This document shows, piece by piece, positions 32,242 to 40,861 of a stretch of 64,000 bases of DNA. The notes beneath the pieces are model-generated. The model did no database searches. It saw only the letters and a list, made by a program, of their open reading frames with translations, and was not told the origin of the DNA. Location of the stretch: assembly GCA_036495095.1 (NCBI GenBank), contig DASXNK010000106.1, forward strand, positions 1-64,000. Reading direction: 5' to 3'. The translations under genes were made by a program, and so were the position numbers. This DNA is from Candidatus Dormiibacterota bacterium. GTDB lineage: Bacteria > Chloroflexota > Dormibacteria > Aeolococcales > Aeolococcaceae. The number at the start of each line of letters is the position of its first letter. Position 1 is the first letter of the stretch.

Positions 32242-32311
32242 CCGCCGGGAGTTCTTAGAACCAGGAGGCGCAGACCGCAGCTCTGTGGCGGTCACTCATC
32301 ATCGCGCCCGA

Positions 32312-32343
32312 ACGGGGTGCCGGCATCGCCGGCACCCCGTTTT
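32312..32343 (+). terminator. strong Rho-independent terminator
   Basis: A perfect 13-base inverted repeat (ACGGGGTGCCGGC with its complement at 32328-32340) with a three-base loop, followed by TTTCT. The T tract on the plus strand shows it ends a transcript that crosses 32100-32310. It is the only textbook intrinsic terminator I see in the window. It could also act weakly on minus-strand transcription. Confidence 0.8.
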
Positions 32344-32385
32344 CTGTTGAGGGGTACCGGCCGTTGCCCCGCGGGGCGAAGGCCG

Positions 32386-33018
32386 TCAGCCGTAGAGCGC
32401 GGTCGTGACCTGGGCCTCCCGGGTCGCCACCGGCGGGGCGGGGACGAGCTGGTCGCGCTCGATCCAGCCGGTGGCGCCGGTCTCGGTGCGCACCTGGACG
32501 AAGGCGCCATGGTGGCCGAGGGAGAACAGGCGGGTGGCGGTGAGCACCGCCTCGCCGCGGGGGGCGTCGAAGCGCGGCTCGGTGTACATGCGATACCGCA
32601 TGCCCGCCCACGAGGCCACCAGGGTGACCGGGCCGTTGGGGAAGTGGCGGTCGCGGTAGATGGTGCGGCGGTCGCGGTTGCCGCGGCTGAGCAGCACCAC
32701 CAGCTGGAGGCCCCGGGGCACCGCTCCCTTCCCCTTGCTGGCCTCCACCGCCACCTCGGTGCCGGTCTCGATCAGCCGCGCGGTGCAGGTCACCCAGCGG
32801 GGGCGGCGCACCCGCTTCGACCACTGCCCGAAGAAGCCCTTGCGCTCGGCCTCGATGGCGCGGGCGCTGTCGGGGCCGGTGACCTCGTAGCGGAACGGCG
32901 GGATGCCGACCATCTGCTCCATCACCGCGAAGACCTCGCGCGGCGGCGCGGCGGCGACGAACTTCCAGCTCTGCCGGCTGGGGGCGAGACGGGCGGGCTC
33001 GCCGGAGTCGGGGGCCAT
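32386..33018 (-). CDS. hypothetical protein with polyketide-cyclase/SH3-like features
   Basis: 210-residue soluble protein. The N-terminal part (PREVFAVMEQMVGIPPFRYEVTGPDSARAIE) resembles the start of a START/SRPBCC-like fold. The C-terminal 60 residues (LFSLGHHGAFVQVRTETGATGWIERDQLV) look like an SH3-type beta barrel. Neither reading is certain. ATG 33018 is preceded eight bases upstream by TACAAT, so the mRNA is probably leaderless. Confidence 0.6.
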   Translation of the reverse strand: MAPDSGEPARLAPSRQSWKFVAAAPPREVFAVMEQMVGIPPFRYEVTGPDSARAIEAERKGFFGQWSKRVRRPRWVTCTARLIETGTEVAVEASKGKGAVPRGLQLVVLLSRGNRDRRTIYRDRHFPNGPVTLVASWAGMRYRMYTEPRFDAPRGEAVLTATRLFSLGHHGAFVQVRTETGATGWIERDQLVPAPPVATREAQVTTALYG

Positions 33019-33026
33019 GGGCCGGG

Positions 33027-33032
33027 ATTGTA
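33027..33032 (-). promoter_or_regulatory. -10 box, leaderless promoter of the gene starting at 33018
   Basis: TACAAT on the minus strand, eight bases before ATG 33018. Confidence 0.45.
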
Positions 33033-33065
33033 CGGATTGGCCCCCTGGACGGCGCTCGGAGGCCG

Positions 33066-34145
33066 TCAGCTGAGCAGGGGACGGCCCCGGAGGGCCCGGC
33101 GCTCGAGGAGGCGGGGGAGCCCGGCCAGGCGCGGCCACAGCGGCGCGTCCTGGCAGCGCAGGTGCCGCAGCACCTCGCCGTTCCAGCGGCGCTTGAACTC
33201 GAAGTACCCGGCCCCGGGAGCGGTGGGGTCCTCGTGGTTGGGCACCCCCCACATGTCGTAGACCCCGCAGCCCTGGTCCAGGCCCCACTCGATCGCCCGC
33301 CAGTGGAGGAGGTAGGTGGGCTGGAGGGCGGCGTGCTCGAGGGTGCTGCCGCCGAACAGGTAGATCAGCCGCGGCCCGGCGGCGACCGCGACCATCCCCG
33401 AGACCGGCGTTCCCTCCACCCGGGCGATCAGGGTCGCCACCGGGCAGCTGCCGGGGAGGTGGCGGAGGACGGCGCGGTGATAGGCGAGGTCGCGGGCGAC
33501 GAAGCCGTTGCGGCGCACCGTGGCCTCGAGCAGGGGATGGAAGAGGGCGGCGGCGGCGGGATCGCGGTGGATCTCGACGCTCACCCCTCCCGCCTGGGCC
33601 CGCCGGATGTGCCGCCGGGTGCTCGCCTTCACCCGCTCCAGCACCGCGGCCGCCCCGCCGCCGAGATCGACGGCGTAGGTGAGGCGGTGCTGGACGTCGT
33701 AGGCGCTGTCGCGCAGCCCGGTGGCGGCCCGGATCGCGGCGGCGTGGGGATCGTCCACCCCCCACTCCGGGTCGAGCTTCAGCACCAGGGCGCGGCGGCG
33801 GCGGGCGGTCCGTGCGGCCGCCTCGATCAGCGCCACCGCCGGTGCCACCCCGGCCGCGCCGCCGGCGACCGCGGGCCCCCGCGGCGCGTAGGCGAAGCTG
33901 AGGACCCCGCCCGGTCCAGGCCGGTTGAGCAGGTGCAGCGCGCCGTCGAGCTCGCCGGCCGGGCCCTCGGCCACCAGCCGGTCCACCGCCCAGCCGTGCT
34001 CGCGTTTCAGCTCCGCCCACGCCCAGGTCTGGAGCAGGTTGCCGCCGGCGGCGCCGAGCACGAACGCGTCCCAGCGCTCGCGGTCGGCGGGGGTGGCGGC
34101 GCGGACGCGCGGGGCCGCCGGCGCGGTGGTGATCAGGCGGGGCAT
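33066..34145 (-). CDS. FemAB/FemX-like peptidyltransferase (GNAT fold)
   Basis: 359-residue enzyme of the FemABX family, which adds amino acids from aminoacyl-tRNA to the peptidoglycan precursor. NLLQTWAWAELKREHGW, the VKASTRRHIRRAQAGGV segment and YDMWGVPNHEDP ... YFEFKRRWNGEV are characteristic. The tandem GNAT domains span residues 15-180 and 185-345. TTTAAT lies six bases before ATG 34145. A second, diverged paralogue is at 54974. Interpeptide bridging is inferred; some family members modify other molecules. Confidence 0.87.
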   Translation of the reverse strand: MPRLITTAPAAPRVRAATPADRERWDAFVLGAAGGNLLQTWAWAELKREHGWAVDRLVAEGPAGELDGALHLLNRPGPGGVLSFAYAPRGPAVAGGAAGVAPAVALIEAAARTARRRRALVLKLDPEWGVDDPHAAAIRAATGLRDSAYDVQHRLTYAVDLGGGAAAVLERVKASTRRHIRRAQAGGVSVEIHRDPAAAALFHPLLEATVRRNGFVARDLAYHRAVLRHLPGSCPVATLIARVEGTPVSGMVAVAAGPRLIYLFGGSTLEHAALQPTYLLHWRAIEWGLDQGCGVYDMWGVPNHEDPTAPGAGYFEFKRRWNGEVLRHLRCQDAPLWPRLAGLPRLLERRALRGRPLLS

Positions 34146-34151
34146 CGGGCC

Positions 34152-34157
34152 ATTAAA
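34152..34157 (-). promoter_or_regulatory. -10 box, leaderless promoter of the FemAB-like gene
   Basis: TTTAAT on the minus strand, six bases before ATG 34145. Confidence 0.45.
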
Positions 34158-34201
34158 CGGGGGTGGAGGGGGGCGGGCACGGGGCCGGTCACGGCGGCCT
34201 G

Positions 34202-34207
34202 TATCGT
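34202..34207 (+). promoter_or_regulatory. -10 box, leaderless promoter of the CPBP protease gene
   Basis: TATCGT, seven bases before GTG 34215. Confidence 0.4.
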
Positions 34208-34214
34208 CCCCCGG

Positions 34215-35186
34215 GTGGACCCCAGCACCCTGCTCACCTACGGCTTCATCGCCGTGGTCGCCCTGGTGGCCCAGGCCGCCGAGCGGCGCGGCGCCGGGCG
34301 CGAGGTGCCGGCGGCCCGGGGGACGCTGGCGATCCTCGACCTCGCCCGTGTGCTGGTGCTGTTCGTGGTGGTCTACGCGATGCTGCTGGGGGCCGTCGAG
34401 ATCCTCGATCACGGCCGCAGCGGCGGCAGCGTGGTCGACGGGGTCCTGACCATCGTCGCCGGCGCCGGCTCGCTGCTGCTGATGCTCAGCGGGTGGAGCC
34501 GCATCCCCGGCCTCCGTGGGCTGCGGCCGCGCGCCCCGATCTCCTGGCTCGCCCTCTCGCTGTTCCTGCTCGCCCTGGCCCACAACCTGGCTCCCACCTC
34601 CGGCTCCTCGTCGGTGGCGGCCACGGTCTCGAAACCGCAGACCACGAGCGACCTCGTCGCCGGGCAGGTGCCCTTCGTGATGCTCGCCATCGCCTCGGTG
34701 GGACCGGGGGTGCGCCGCAACCTCCGCGAGACCCTCGAGCGGCTCGGCCTGCTGCCCCTGCGACCGTGGTGGTGGCTGCTCGGGATCGCCACCGGGATCG
34801 CCGTGGTCAAGGGCGGGAGCCACGTCTACGACCTGGTGAACTCGTTCACGCCCGCCGACTGCCGCCTCCAGCAGGAGCGCGTCTTCCAGCATCTCGCCGG
34901 CCCGGCGCGGCACTGGTACGGCCAGGTCGCCGTCGGGGTCGCCGCCGGGACGGGGGAGGAGCTGCTCTTCCGCGGCGCGCTGCAGCCGCGCGTGGGCATC
35001 CTCCTGGCCTCACTCCTGTGGGCCAGCTTCCACCTCCAGTACACCTGCCACGGGCTCCCGTCGGCGTCGAATCTCTACATCCTGGTGCTCGGGCTGCTCT
35101 TCGGTGCGCTGCGGAAGTGGTTCGGCCTCGGCACCGCGATGGCCGCGCACATCGCCTACGACACCACCATCCTGCTCGGGTTCTGA
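34215..35186 (+). CDS. CPBP (CAAX/Abi) family intramembrane protease
   Basis: 323-residue membrane protein with about eight membrane segments. The catalytic motifs of the CPBP family are present: Glu248-Glu249-x3-Arg253 (EELLFR), His273 (FHLQ) and a final His near 314 (HIAYD). Family members cleave membrane-bound or prenylated proteins; some act in bacteriocin immunity or anti-sigma cleavage. GTG 34215 has TATCGT at leaderless spacing. The last 177 bases overlap the opposite-strand LAGLIDADG-like reading frame. Confidence 0.88.
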   Translation: MDPSTLLTYGFIAVVALVAQAAERRGAGREVPAARGTLAILDLARVLVLFVVVYAMLLGAVEILDHGRSGGSVVDGVLTIVAGAGSLLLMLSGWSRIPGLRGLRPRAPISWLALSLFLLALAHNLAPTSGSSSVAATVSKPQTTSDLVAGQVPFVMLAIASVGPGVRRNLRETLERLGLLPLRPWWWLLGIATGIAVVKGGSHVYDLVNSFTPADCRLQQERVFQHLAGPARHWYGQVAVGVAAGTGEELLFRGALQPRVGILLASLLWASFHLQYTCHGLPSASNLYILVLGLLFGALRKWFGLGTAMAAHIAYDTTILLGF

Positions 35187-35555
35187 CCTGGGGATGCGGT
35201 AGGTCCGGCACATCGCGTCGAAGCGGCCCAGGGTGTGCTCGTCGAGGAGCCGGCGGTGGCGGTCGACGAGCGGCGCGAGCTCATCGCGCAGGAAGCGCCC
35301 CCGCGCCATCCACTGGAAGTAGCTGCGGCCGCCGTGGTGATAGGGGCCGTAGAGGACGCCGCCGGGGAAGGTGCGCTCCAGCCAGCGGAACAGGCCCTCG
35401 TGGCGGGTGTGCATCCGCAGGGTCACCTGTGGCTGGCGGCCGTCGCCGCCGAAGTGGCCCTCACCCGCGAGCACGCCGAGGAGGTAGCCCACCTCCAGAT
35501 CGGGGACGTCGGCGATGGCGGAGGTGTCGTCGGTCTGAGCGTGTTTCACCGTCAT
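35010..35555 (-). CDS. LAGLIDADG-type DNA-binding/homing endonuclease-like protein
   Basis: 181-residue reading frame. Residues 20-125 form a single LAGLIDADG domain: the motif LLGVLAGEG (25-33) has Glu32 where the catalytic acid sits, followed by FGGDGRQPQVTLRMHTRHEGLF and YFQWMARGRFLRDELAPLVDRH. One motif per chain implies a homodimer. The frame continues 177 bases into the antisense of the CPBP gene because no stop codon occurs after the domain, so the tail may be unreal or read-through. ATG 35555 lies inside the first parS-like repeat; ATG 35660, in the third repeat, is in the same frame. A WhiA-like DNA-binding role is as possible as endonuclease action. Confidence 0.65.
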   Translation of the reverse strand: MTVKHAQTDDTSAIADVPDLEVGYLLGVLAGEGHFGGDGRQPQVTLRMHTRHEGLFRWLERTFPGGVLYGPYHHGGRSYFQWMARGRFLRDELAPLVDRHRRLLDEHTLGRFDAMCRTYRIPRSEPEQDGGVVGDVRGHRGAEAEPLPQRTEEQPEHQDVEIRRRREPVAGVLEVEAGPQE

Positions 35556-35569
35556 GTTTCCCGTGAAAC
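35542..35569 (+). repeat. parS: parS-like repeat, copy 1
   Basis: 28-base unit beginning TGTTTCACCGTCA. Its right part TGTTTCCCGTGAAACG (35555-35570) differs from the bacterial parS consensus TGTTTCACGTGAAACA at two positions. The left part adds an extra half site TGTTTCAC five bases before. Expected ParB-CTP loading site. Confidence 0.8.
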
Positions 35570-35591
35570 GCAGCTCTCGGGGAAAAGGTGT

Positions 35592-35619
35592 TGTTTCACC
35601 GTCATGTTTCCCGTGGAAC
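35592..35619 (+). repeat. parS: parS-like repeat, copy 2
   Basis: Same 28-base unit, 50 bases after copy 1. The core TGTTTCCCGTGGAACG (35605-35620) has one more mismatch to consensus (A to G in the right arm), so it is likely the weakest site. Confidence 0.75.
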
Positions 35620-35646
35620 GTGACCCCCAGGCGCCCAACACCATCT

Positions 35647-35674
35647 TGTTTCACCGTCATGTTTCCCGTGAAAC
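35647..35674 (+). repeat. parS: parS-like repeat, copy 3
   Basis: Same 28-base unit, 55 bases after copy 2. The core TGTTTCCCGTGAAACC occupies 35660-35675. It lies 150 bases before the parA start. Confidence 0.8.
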
Positions 35675-35810
35675 CCCGGCTCCCTCCCTGTCCACAGCGC
35701 CCCATCCTGCTCTCCCCGGCACCCATTGGCGCCGCCCGGGGGGCGGTGGAGGGACGGTGGACGGGGCGGGCTCCCCGAACATGTGCGCTCGCCTCGTTCC
35801 CCGCGGCGCG

Positions 35811-35816
35811 CATAAT
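35811..35816 (+). promoter_or_regulatory. -10 box of the parAB operon
   Basis: CATAAT, nine bases before GTG 35826, giving a leaderless or near-leaderless parA mRNA downstream of the parS-like cluster. Confidence 0.5.
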
Positions 35817-35825
35817 CGGGACGTC

Positions 35826-36640
35826 GTGCCGACCAGGATCATCGCCGTCGCCAATCAGAAGGGTGGGGTCGGAAAGACGACCACGACGATCAACCTGGGC
35901 GTCGCCCTCGCCGACCTCGGTCACACGGTCCTGATCGTCGACTGCGATCCGCAGGCGAACGCCACCTCCGGCCTGGGGGTGACCAAGGACGAGATCAACG
36001 CCAGCATCTACGACGTCGTCGTGCTCGGGCGGCCCCTGGCCGACGCGCGGATCCCCACCATGGTCCCCAACCTCGACCTCATCCCCTCGACGATCGCGCT
36101 CGCCGGCGCCGAGATCGAGCTGGTCGGGCTGGCGCGCCGGGAGATGCGTCTGCGCTACGCCCTGGAGGCCCTGGACGGTCACAGCGACGAGTACCTGCTC
36201 ATCGACTGCCCGCCCAGCCTCGGCCTGCTCACCGTGAACGCCGTCGTCGCCGCCCACTCGCTGCTGGTCCCGATCCAGTGCGAGTACTACGCGCTCGAGG
36301 GCCTCGGGCTCATCACCCACACCCTCGAGCTGCTCCGCCGCGAGCTGAACCCGACCCTGCTCATCGAGGGCATCGTCCTCACCCTGCACGACCCCCGCCT
36401 CACCCTCTCCACCCAGGTGGTGCAGGAGGTGCGCCGGCGGTTCCCCGCCGAGACCATGGACACGGTGGTGCCGCGCAACGTCCGGCTCAGCGAGGCGCCC
36501 AGCCACGGCCTGCCGATCAGCCGGTACGACCCCACCTGCAAGGGGGCGGCGGCCTACGCGCACCTCGCCACCGAGCTCCACGAGCGCGTCCAGGGGCACA
36601 CCCTGCCGCTGCCGGGCAGGGCCGCCATCCAGGCGACGTG

Positions 36641-36644
<4 letters not shown>
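35826..36644 (+). CDS. parA: chromosome-partitioning ATPase ParA (Soj)
   Basis: 272-residue ParA ATPase. The deviant Walker A KGGVGKT (12-18), LIVDCDPQANAT and LIDCPPSLGLLTVNA are intact. It binds DNA non-specifically as an ATP dimer and moves ParB-parS complexes so that origins segregate. GTG 35826 sits nine bases after CATAAT. ParB follows with a GTGA overlap, and three parS-like sites lie just upstream. This is the chromosomal system, about 8 kb from dnaA. Confidence 0.95.
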
Positions 36645-37591
<947 letters not shown>

Positions 37592-37659
37592 CCGCTCCAC
37601 CCCGCGACCCCTCGACACGAACCGATGTTCGGCGACCACGGGGCGCGCCGATCCCCCGT

Positions 37660-37676
37660 CCGGGTCGACGACCCGG
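37660..37676. promoter_or_regulatory. inverted repeat before the signal peptidase promoter
   Basis: CCGGGTC-GAC-GACCCGG is a perfect 7-base inverted repeat ending six bases before the TATAAT box of lepB. It occupies the -35 region, so it may be an operator. A weak terminator for parAB is the other option, but no T tract follows. Confidence 0.35.
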
Positions 37677-37682
37677 CACCCA

Positions 37683-37688
37683 TATAAT
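37683..37688 (+). promoter_or_regulatory. -10 box of the signal peptidase gene
   Basis: A perfect TATAAT, nine bases before GTG 37698. Confidence 0.55.
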
Positions 37689-37697
37689 CGGCGCGAC

Positions 37698-38465
37698 GTG
37701 TCTCAGGTAACCACCGACCCCCCGGAGGTGGAGGTGCCCTCCGCACCGCAGCATCCCCGGCGCCGGTGGGAGAGCCGCAACCTCCTGCGCGACATCCTCG
37801 AGGTGCTCGCGCTGGCGTTCGCCCTCTACATCGTGATCGCGCTCGCCCTCCAGACCGTCCGCGTCGAGGGCGACAGCATGATCCCGACGCTGAGGAACAA
37901 CGATCTCCTCTTCGCCGACAAGCTCTCCTACCACCTCCACGCGCCGGACCGTGGCGACATCATCGTGCTGAAACCGCCCGACGAGCCCAACCGCGACTTC
38001 ATCAAGCGGGTGGTCGGCCTCCCCGGTGACACCATCGAGATCGACGGGCACTACTCGGAGAACGGGCGCCAGCACGCGGCGGTGCTCATCCGGCCCGCCG
38101 GCGCCAGCGGCTTCCAGGTGCTCAAGGAGCCCTACCTCCCCGACCAGAGCAAGGACCCGTGGGACGAGATGACGTTCTGCTGCGACTCCGGCGGCCGCGC
38201 CACCACCGAGCCGCAGCCGCTGGTCATCCCCAAGGACGACTACTTCGTGATGGGCGACAACCGCAACCGCTCCCGCGACTCGCGCTTCATCGGGCTGATC
38301 CCACGGAACAACGTCCTCGGACGGGCCTGGATCCGCATCTGGCCGCTCGGCCACCTCGGCTTCCTCGGCCAGGGCCCATCGCTCGCCGCCGCACTGCTGC
38401 CCCTGCCCCTGTTCGGCCTCCGCCGGAGCCGGCGCCTGCTCGCCGCGCTGCGGCGGCGGGGTTAG
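37698..38465 (+). CDS. lepB: signal peptidase I
   Basis: 255-residue membrane protease that removes signal peptides from secreted proteins. Residues 33-52 form the N-terminal anchor. The nucleophile is Ser60 (GDSMIPT), the general base Lys103 ([11 protein letters not shown]), and [12 protein letters not shown] is the box E motif. A short C-terminal hydrophobic, basic tail ([20 protein letters not shown]) may be a second membrane contact. The GTG start is nine bases after TATAAT. It ends in a 4-base overlap with ndk on the other strand. Confidence 0.93.
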   Translation: MSQVTTDPPEVEVPSAPQHPRRRWESRNLLRDILEVLALAFALYIVIALALQTVRVEGDSMIPTLRNNDLLFADKLSYHLHAPDRGDIIVLKPPDEPNRDFIKRVVGLPGDTIEIDGHYSENGRQHAAVLIRPAGASGFQVLKEPYLPDQSKDPWDEMTFCCDSGGRATTEPQPLVIPKDDYFVMGDNRNRSRDSRFIGLIPRNNVLGRAWIRIWPLGHLGFLGQGPSLAAALLPLPLFGLRRSRRLLAALRRRG

Positions 38466-38923
38466 GAGCCCTCGACCACCCACCTCGACTGGGTCCGGTC
38501 CCAGTCGACGAGCTCGGACGGCTCGAAGAACAGCGCCACCTCCTCGGCGGCGCGCTCCGGCGAGTCGCTGCCGTGGATCACGTTCATCCCGAGGTCGACG
38601 GCGAGGTCGCCGCGGATGGTCCCGGGCGGCGCCACCGCCGGGTTGGTGGGGCCCATCATCGCCCGCACCATGGACACCGCGTTGGGCCCCTCCCAGACCA
38701 TCGCCACCACCGGTGAGGAGGTGATGAACTCGACGAGGCCGGGGAAGAACCTCTTCTCGCGGTGCTCCCCGTAGTGGCGCCCGGCCAGGGCCTCGTCGAT
38801 CCTCATCAGCTTCAGCGCCACCGGCTTGAGGCCGCGCCGTTCCAGGCGGCAGATCACCTCTCCGACCAGGCCGCGCTGCACCCCGTCGGGCTTGACCAGC
38901 ACAAGGGTTCGCTCGACCGTCAT
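38462..38923 (-). CDS. ndk: nucleoside diphosphate kinase
   Basis: 153-residue NDP kinase that equalises nucleoside triphosphate pools by a phosphohistidine intermediate. The catalytic His117 lies in NVIHGSDS; Lys11 (VKPDGV) and the RDP-loop region are conserved. The C terminus is 10-12 residues longer than in E. coli. ATG overlaps the stop of the upstream M16 peptidase gene by 4 bases. Confidence 0.96.
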   Translation of the reverse strand: MTVERTLVLVKPDGVQRGLVGEVICRLERRGLKPVALKLMRIDEALAGRHYGEHREKRFFPGLVEFITSSPVVAMVWEGPNAVSMVRAMMGPTNPAVAPPGTIRGDLAVDLGMNVIHGSDSPERAAEEVALFFEPSELVDWDRTQSRWVVEGS

Positions 38924-40257
38924 GATCCTGCCACGATTGTCATGAACTTCTCCGCGTCTCGGAAGGGGCCGATCACGGCGCCGCGGAGACCACCCTCGAG
39001 GATGCTCCCCGCCAGCCGCCGGACGTCCTCGGCGGTCACCGCCTCGATGCGCTCCACGACCGTCTCGGGAAGCAGGATCTCGCCGCCGAGCAGCTCCTGC
39101 TGACCCAGGTAGCTGCACATCGAGTTGGTGCCCTCGAGGTGGAGCACCAGCCGGCCGCGGGCGTACTCGCGGGCGCGGCCCAGCTCCTCCTCGTCGACGA
39201 GCTCCTCGGCGAGGCGGCGCAGCTCGGCCACCGCCGCGGCCAGGGCGGCGCGGGCCTGGCGCGGCTCGCACCCGAGGTAGATGCCCAGCGCGCCGCTGTC
39301 GCTCAGCTTCACGGTGAAGGAGTGGACGTCGTAGGCGAGGCCGCGATTCTCGCGCAGCTCGAGGAAGAGCCGGCTCGACATCCCCTCGCCGAGGATGATG
39401 TTGAGCACGTCGAGGGCGAAGCGGTCGGCGTCCCGATAGCCGGGGGCGCGGCTGCCGATGATCAGGTTCGCCTGCTCGGTCCGCCGGTTGACCAGGCGCA
39501 CCTCGCCGCCGGCGGGCACGGGCTCGGCGGCCAGCATCGGCGGGCGCGCACCCGTGCCCCAGCCGCCCACCACGCCGGCGACCAGCTCGAGGGCGGACTC
39601 GTGCTCGATCGCGCCGGCGACGCTCACCACCACGCTGTCCGGGTGGTAGTGCTCGGCCAGGTAGCGCAGGCAGTCGTCGCGCCCGAAGCTCCGCACCGTC
39701 TCCTCGGTGCCGGCGACGTCCCGCCCCAGGGGATGGTCGGGCCACATCACCTCGTCGAAGAGGGTGCCCACGTACTCCTGGGGGTTGTCCAGGTACATGC
39801 GCAGCTCCTCGATCACCACCAGCCGCTCCTTGGCGAGCTCGGTGGCGTCGAAGGTCGACTGGAAGGCCATGTCGCCGAGCACCTCGACGGCGAGCGGGAA
39901 CCGCTCCGCGGGCACCTTCGCCCAGAGCATCGTCAGCTCGCGGTCGGTGGCGGCGTTCAGCACCCCGCCCACGCCCTCGATCGCCTCGGAGAGCGACTTC
40001 GCGGTGGGGTAGCGCCGGGCACCCTTGAAGAGCATGTGCTCGATGAAGTGGGAGAGCCCGCCCCGCTCCGGCTCCTCGTAGCGGGAGCCGACTCCGAACA
40101 TCACCGAGAGCGACACCGAGGCGCGCTCACGCATCGGCGCGGTGATGACACGCACGCCGCTGGGCAGACGGGTGAGGCGATACGCGCTCCCGGCACCGGG
40201 CACGGGGCGGGAGTGTACTCGACCGTGGCCCCCGGCACCGTTCGGCGCGCCCGTCAT
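38920..40257 (-). CDS. M16 family zinc peptidase (processing-protease like)
   Basis: 445-residue pitrilysin-type protease. The inverted zinc motif is His70-x2-Glu73-His74 (HFIEH), and the downstream Glu is in ERLVVIEEL. The C-terminal M16 domain follows (about 200-430), so this is a single-chain, half-size M16B enzyme like B. subtilis YmxG/MlpA. The role is likely clearance or processing of peptides in the cytoplasm. It sits in a coupled series with ndk downstream and a putative lipoprotein upstream (1-base overlap). Confidence 0.92.
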   Translation of the reverse strand: MTGAPNGAGGHGRVHSRPVPGAGSAYRLTRLPSGVRVITAPMRERASVSLSVMFGVGSRYEEPERGGLSHFIEHMLFKGARRYPTAKSLSEAIEGVGGVLNAATDRELTMLWAKVPAERFPLAVEVLGDMAFQSTFDATELAKERLVVIEELRMYLDNPQEYVGTLFDEVMWPDHPLGRDVAGTEETVRSFGRDDCLRYLAEHYHPDSVVVSVAGAIEHESALELVAGVVGGWGTGARPPMLAAEPVPAGGEVRLVNRRTEQANLIIGSRAPGYRDADRFALDVLNIILGEGMSSRLFLELRENRGLAYDVHSFTVKLSDSGALGIYLGCEPRQARAALAAAVAELRRLAEELVDEEELGRAREYARGRLVLHLEGTNSMCSYLGQQELLGGEILLPETVVERIEAVTAEDVRRLAGSILEGGLRGAVIGPFRDAEKFMTIVAGS

Positions 40258-40778
40258 CAGTGCTCGCCCTCCGACTGACGCCGGGCGATAGCGATCGCGT
40301 CGCCCAGCCCGGTTCCGCCGAGGCGGCCGCGCACCGCCATCTCGTTGACCAGGTTGGCCACCCGCCAGAGCACCGTCACCTGCACCACCCGGGTGCCGTC
40401 GGGAGCGAGCGCGTTCTCGGTGACCGCGTGGGACTCGTCGCCGAGGTCACCCGCCGAGATCGCGCCGGCGCCGGGCCGGGCGTCGACCTCGGCGGCCAGC
40501 CGGCGCATCACATCGTGCGCGCCGCTCCCGGCACCGAAGGCGGCGACGGTGGCGACCACGTCCAGCGGCCCGTTGGCGGTCGCCAGCTCGGGCACCTGGC
40601 GCACGTAGTGGGCGCTGGCGACCCCGCGGAGGCCGGCGGCGCGCAGGGCGCTCTGCACCGCGGCCTGGGTCGACAGCGCGGCGGCGTCGACCCGCTGCGG
40701 CCCCGGCGCGGCGATGAACCCCGCCGCCGGCAGGCGGTCGAGGGGTAGCACGTAGCTCACCGGCGCGCCGGGGAGCAC
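40257..40778 (-). CDS. putative lipoprotein with unusual start
   Basis: At least 173 residues from the first canonical start codon (GTG 40778); no homology that I recognise. The same frame is open further upstream to 40865 and encodes a good lipoprotein signal: ARRCARLIGAAACALAGC, with lipobox LAGC. No ATG, GTG or TTG exists in that extension. The frame begins with GTA (40865-40863) overlapping the TAG stop of jag, so the true start is either a rare codon there or the signal is lost through a base error. The mature part is alpha/beta with VQVTVLWRVANLVNEMAV near the end. Confidence 0.65.
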   Translation of the reverse strand: MLPGAPVSYVLPLDRLPAAGFIAAPGPQRVDAAALSTQAAVQSALRAAGLRGVASAHYVRQVPELATANGPLDVVATVAAFGAGSGAHDVMRRLAAEVDARPGAGAISAGDLGDESHAVTENALAPDGTRVVQVTVLWRVANLVNEMAVRGRLGGTGLGDAIAIARRQSEGEH

Positions 40779-40861
40779 CGCCGGCGCAGGCGCCGCCGCA
40801 CCGCCGCCGCATCCCGCCAGCGCGCAGGCCGCCGCACCGATGAGGCGAGCGCAGCGCCGCG

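Larger units (their letters stand above)
32045..32385. other. 341-base gene-poor stretch holding a micropeptide and terminator unit
   Basis: Between lysA and the gene ending at 32386. It holds the lysA promoter at the left, a direct repeat CACTCTTGG (32092-32100 and 32160-32168), a micropeptide frame with a strong ribosome site (32188-32241), the palindrome GTTCTTAGAAC (32251-32261), a second AGGAGG (32263-32268), and a strong terminator (32312-32343). No tRNA or known RNA family is recognised. Confidence 0.6.

Noticed and set aside
32285-32345. Second micropeptide after AGGAGG 32263-32268 (GTG 32285)
   Set aside because: The spacing to the GTG is 16 bases, too long, and the frame would run through the terminator hairpin.
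35542-35674. CRISPR array
   Set aside because: Three 28-base repeats with 22- and 27-base spacers look array-like, but they contain parS cores, lie directly before parAB, and no cas gene is near.
36278-36640. N-terminal extension of ParB into the parA gene
   Set aside because: The extension is the parA coding sequence in another frame (His/Arg/Pro-rich). ParB proper begins at GTG 36641 with the conserved RGLGRGLDALL.
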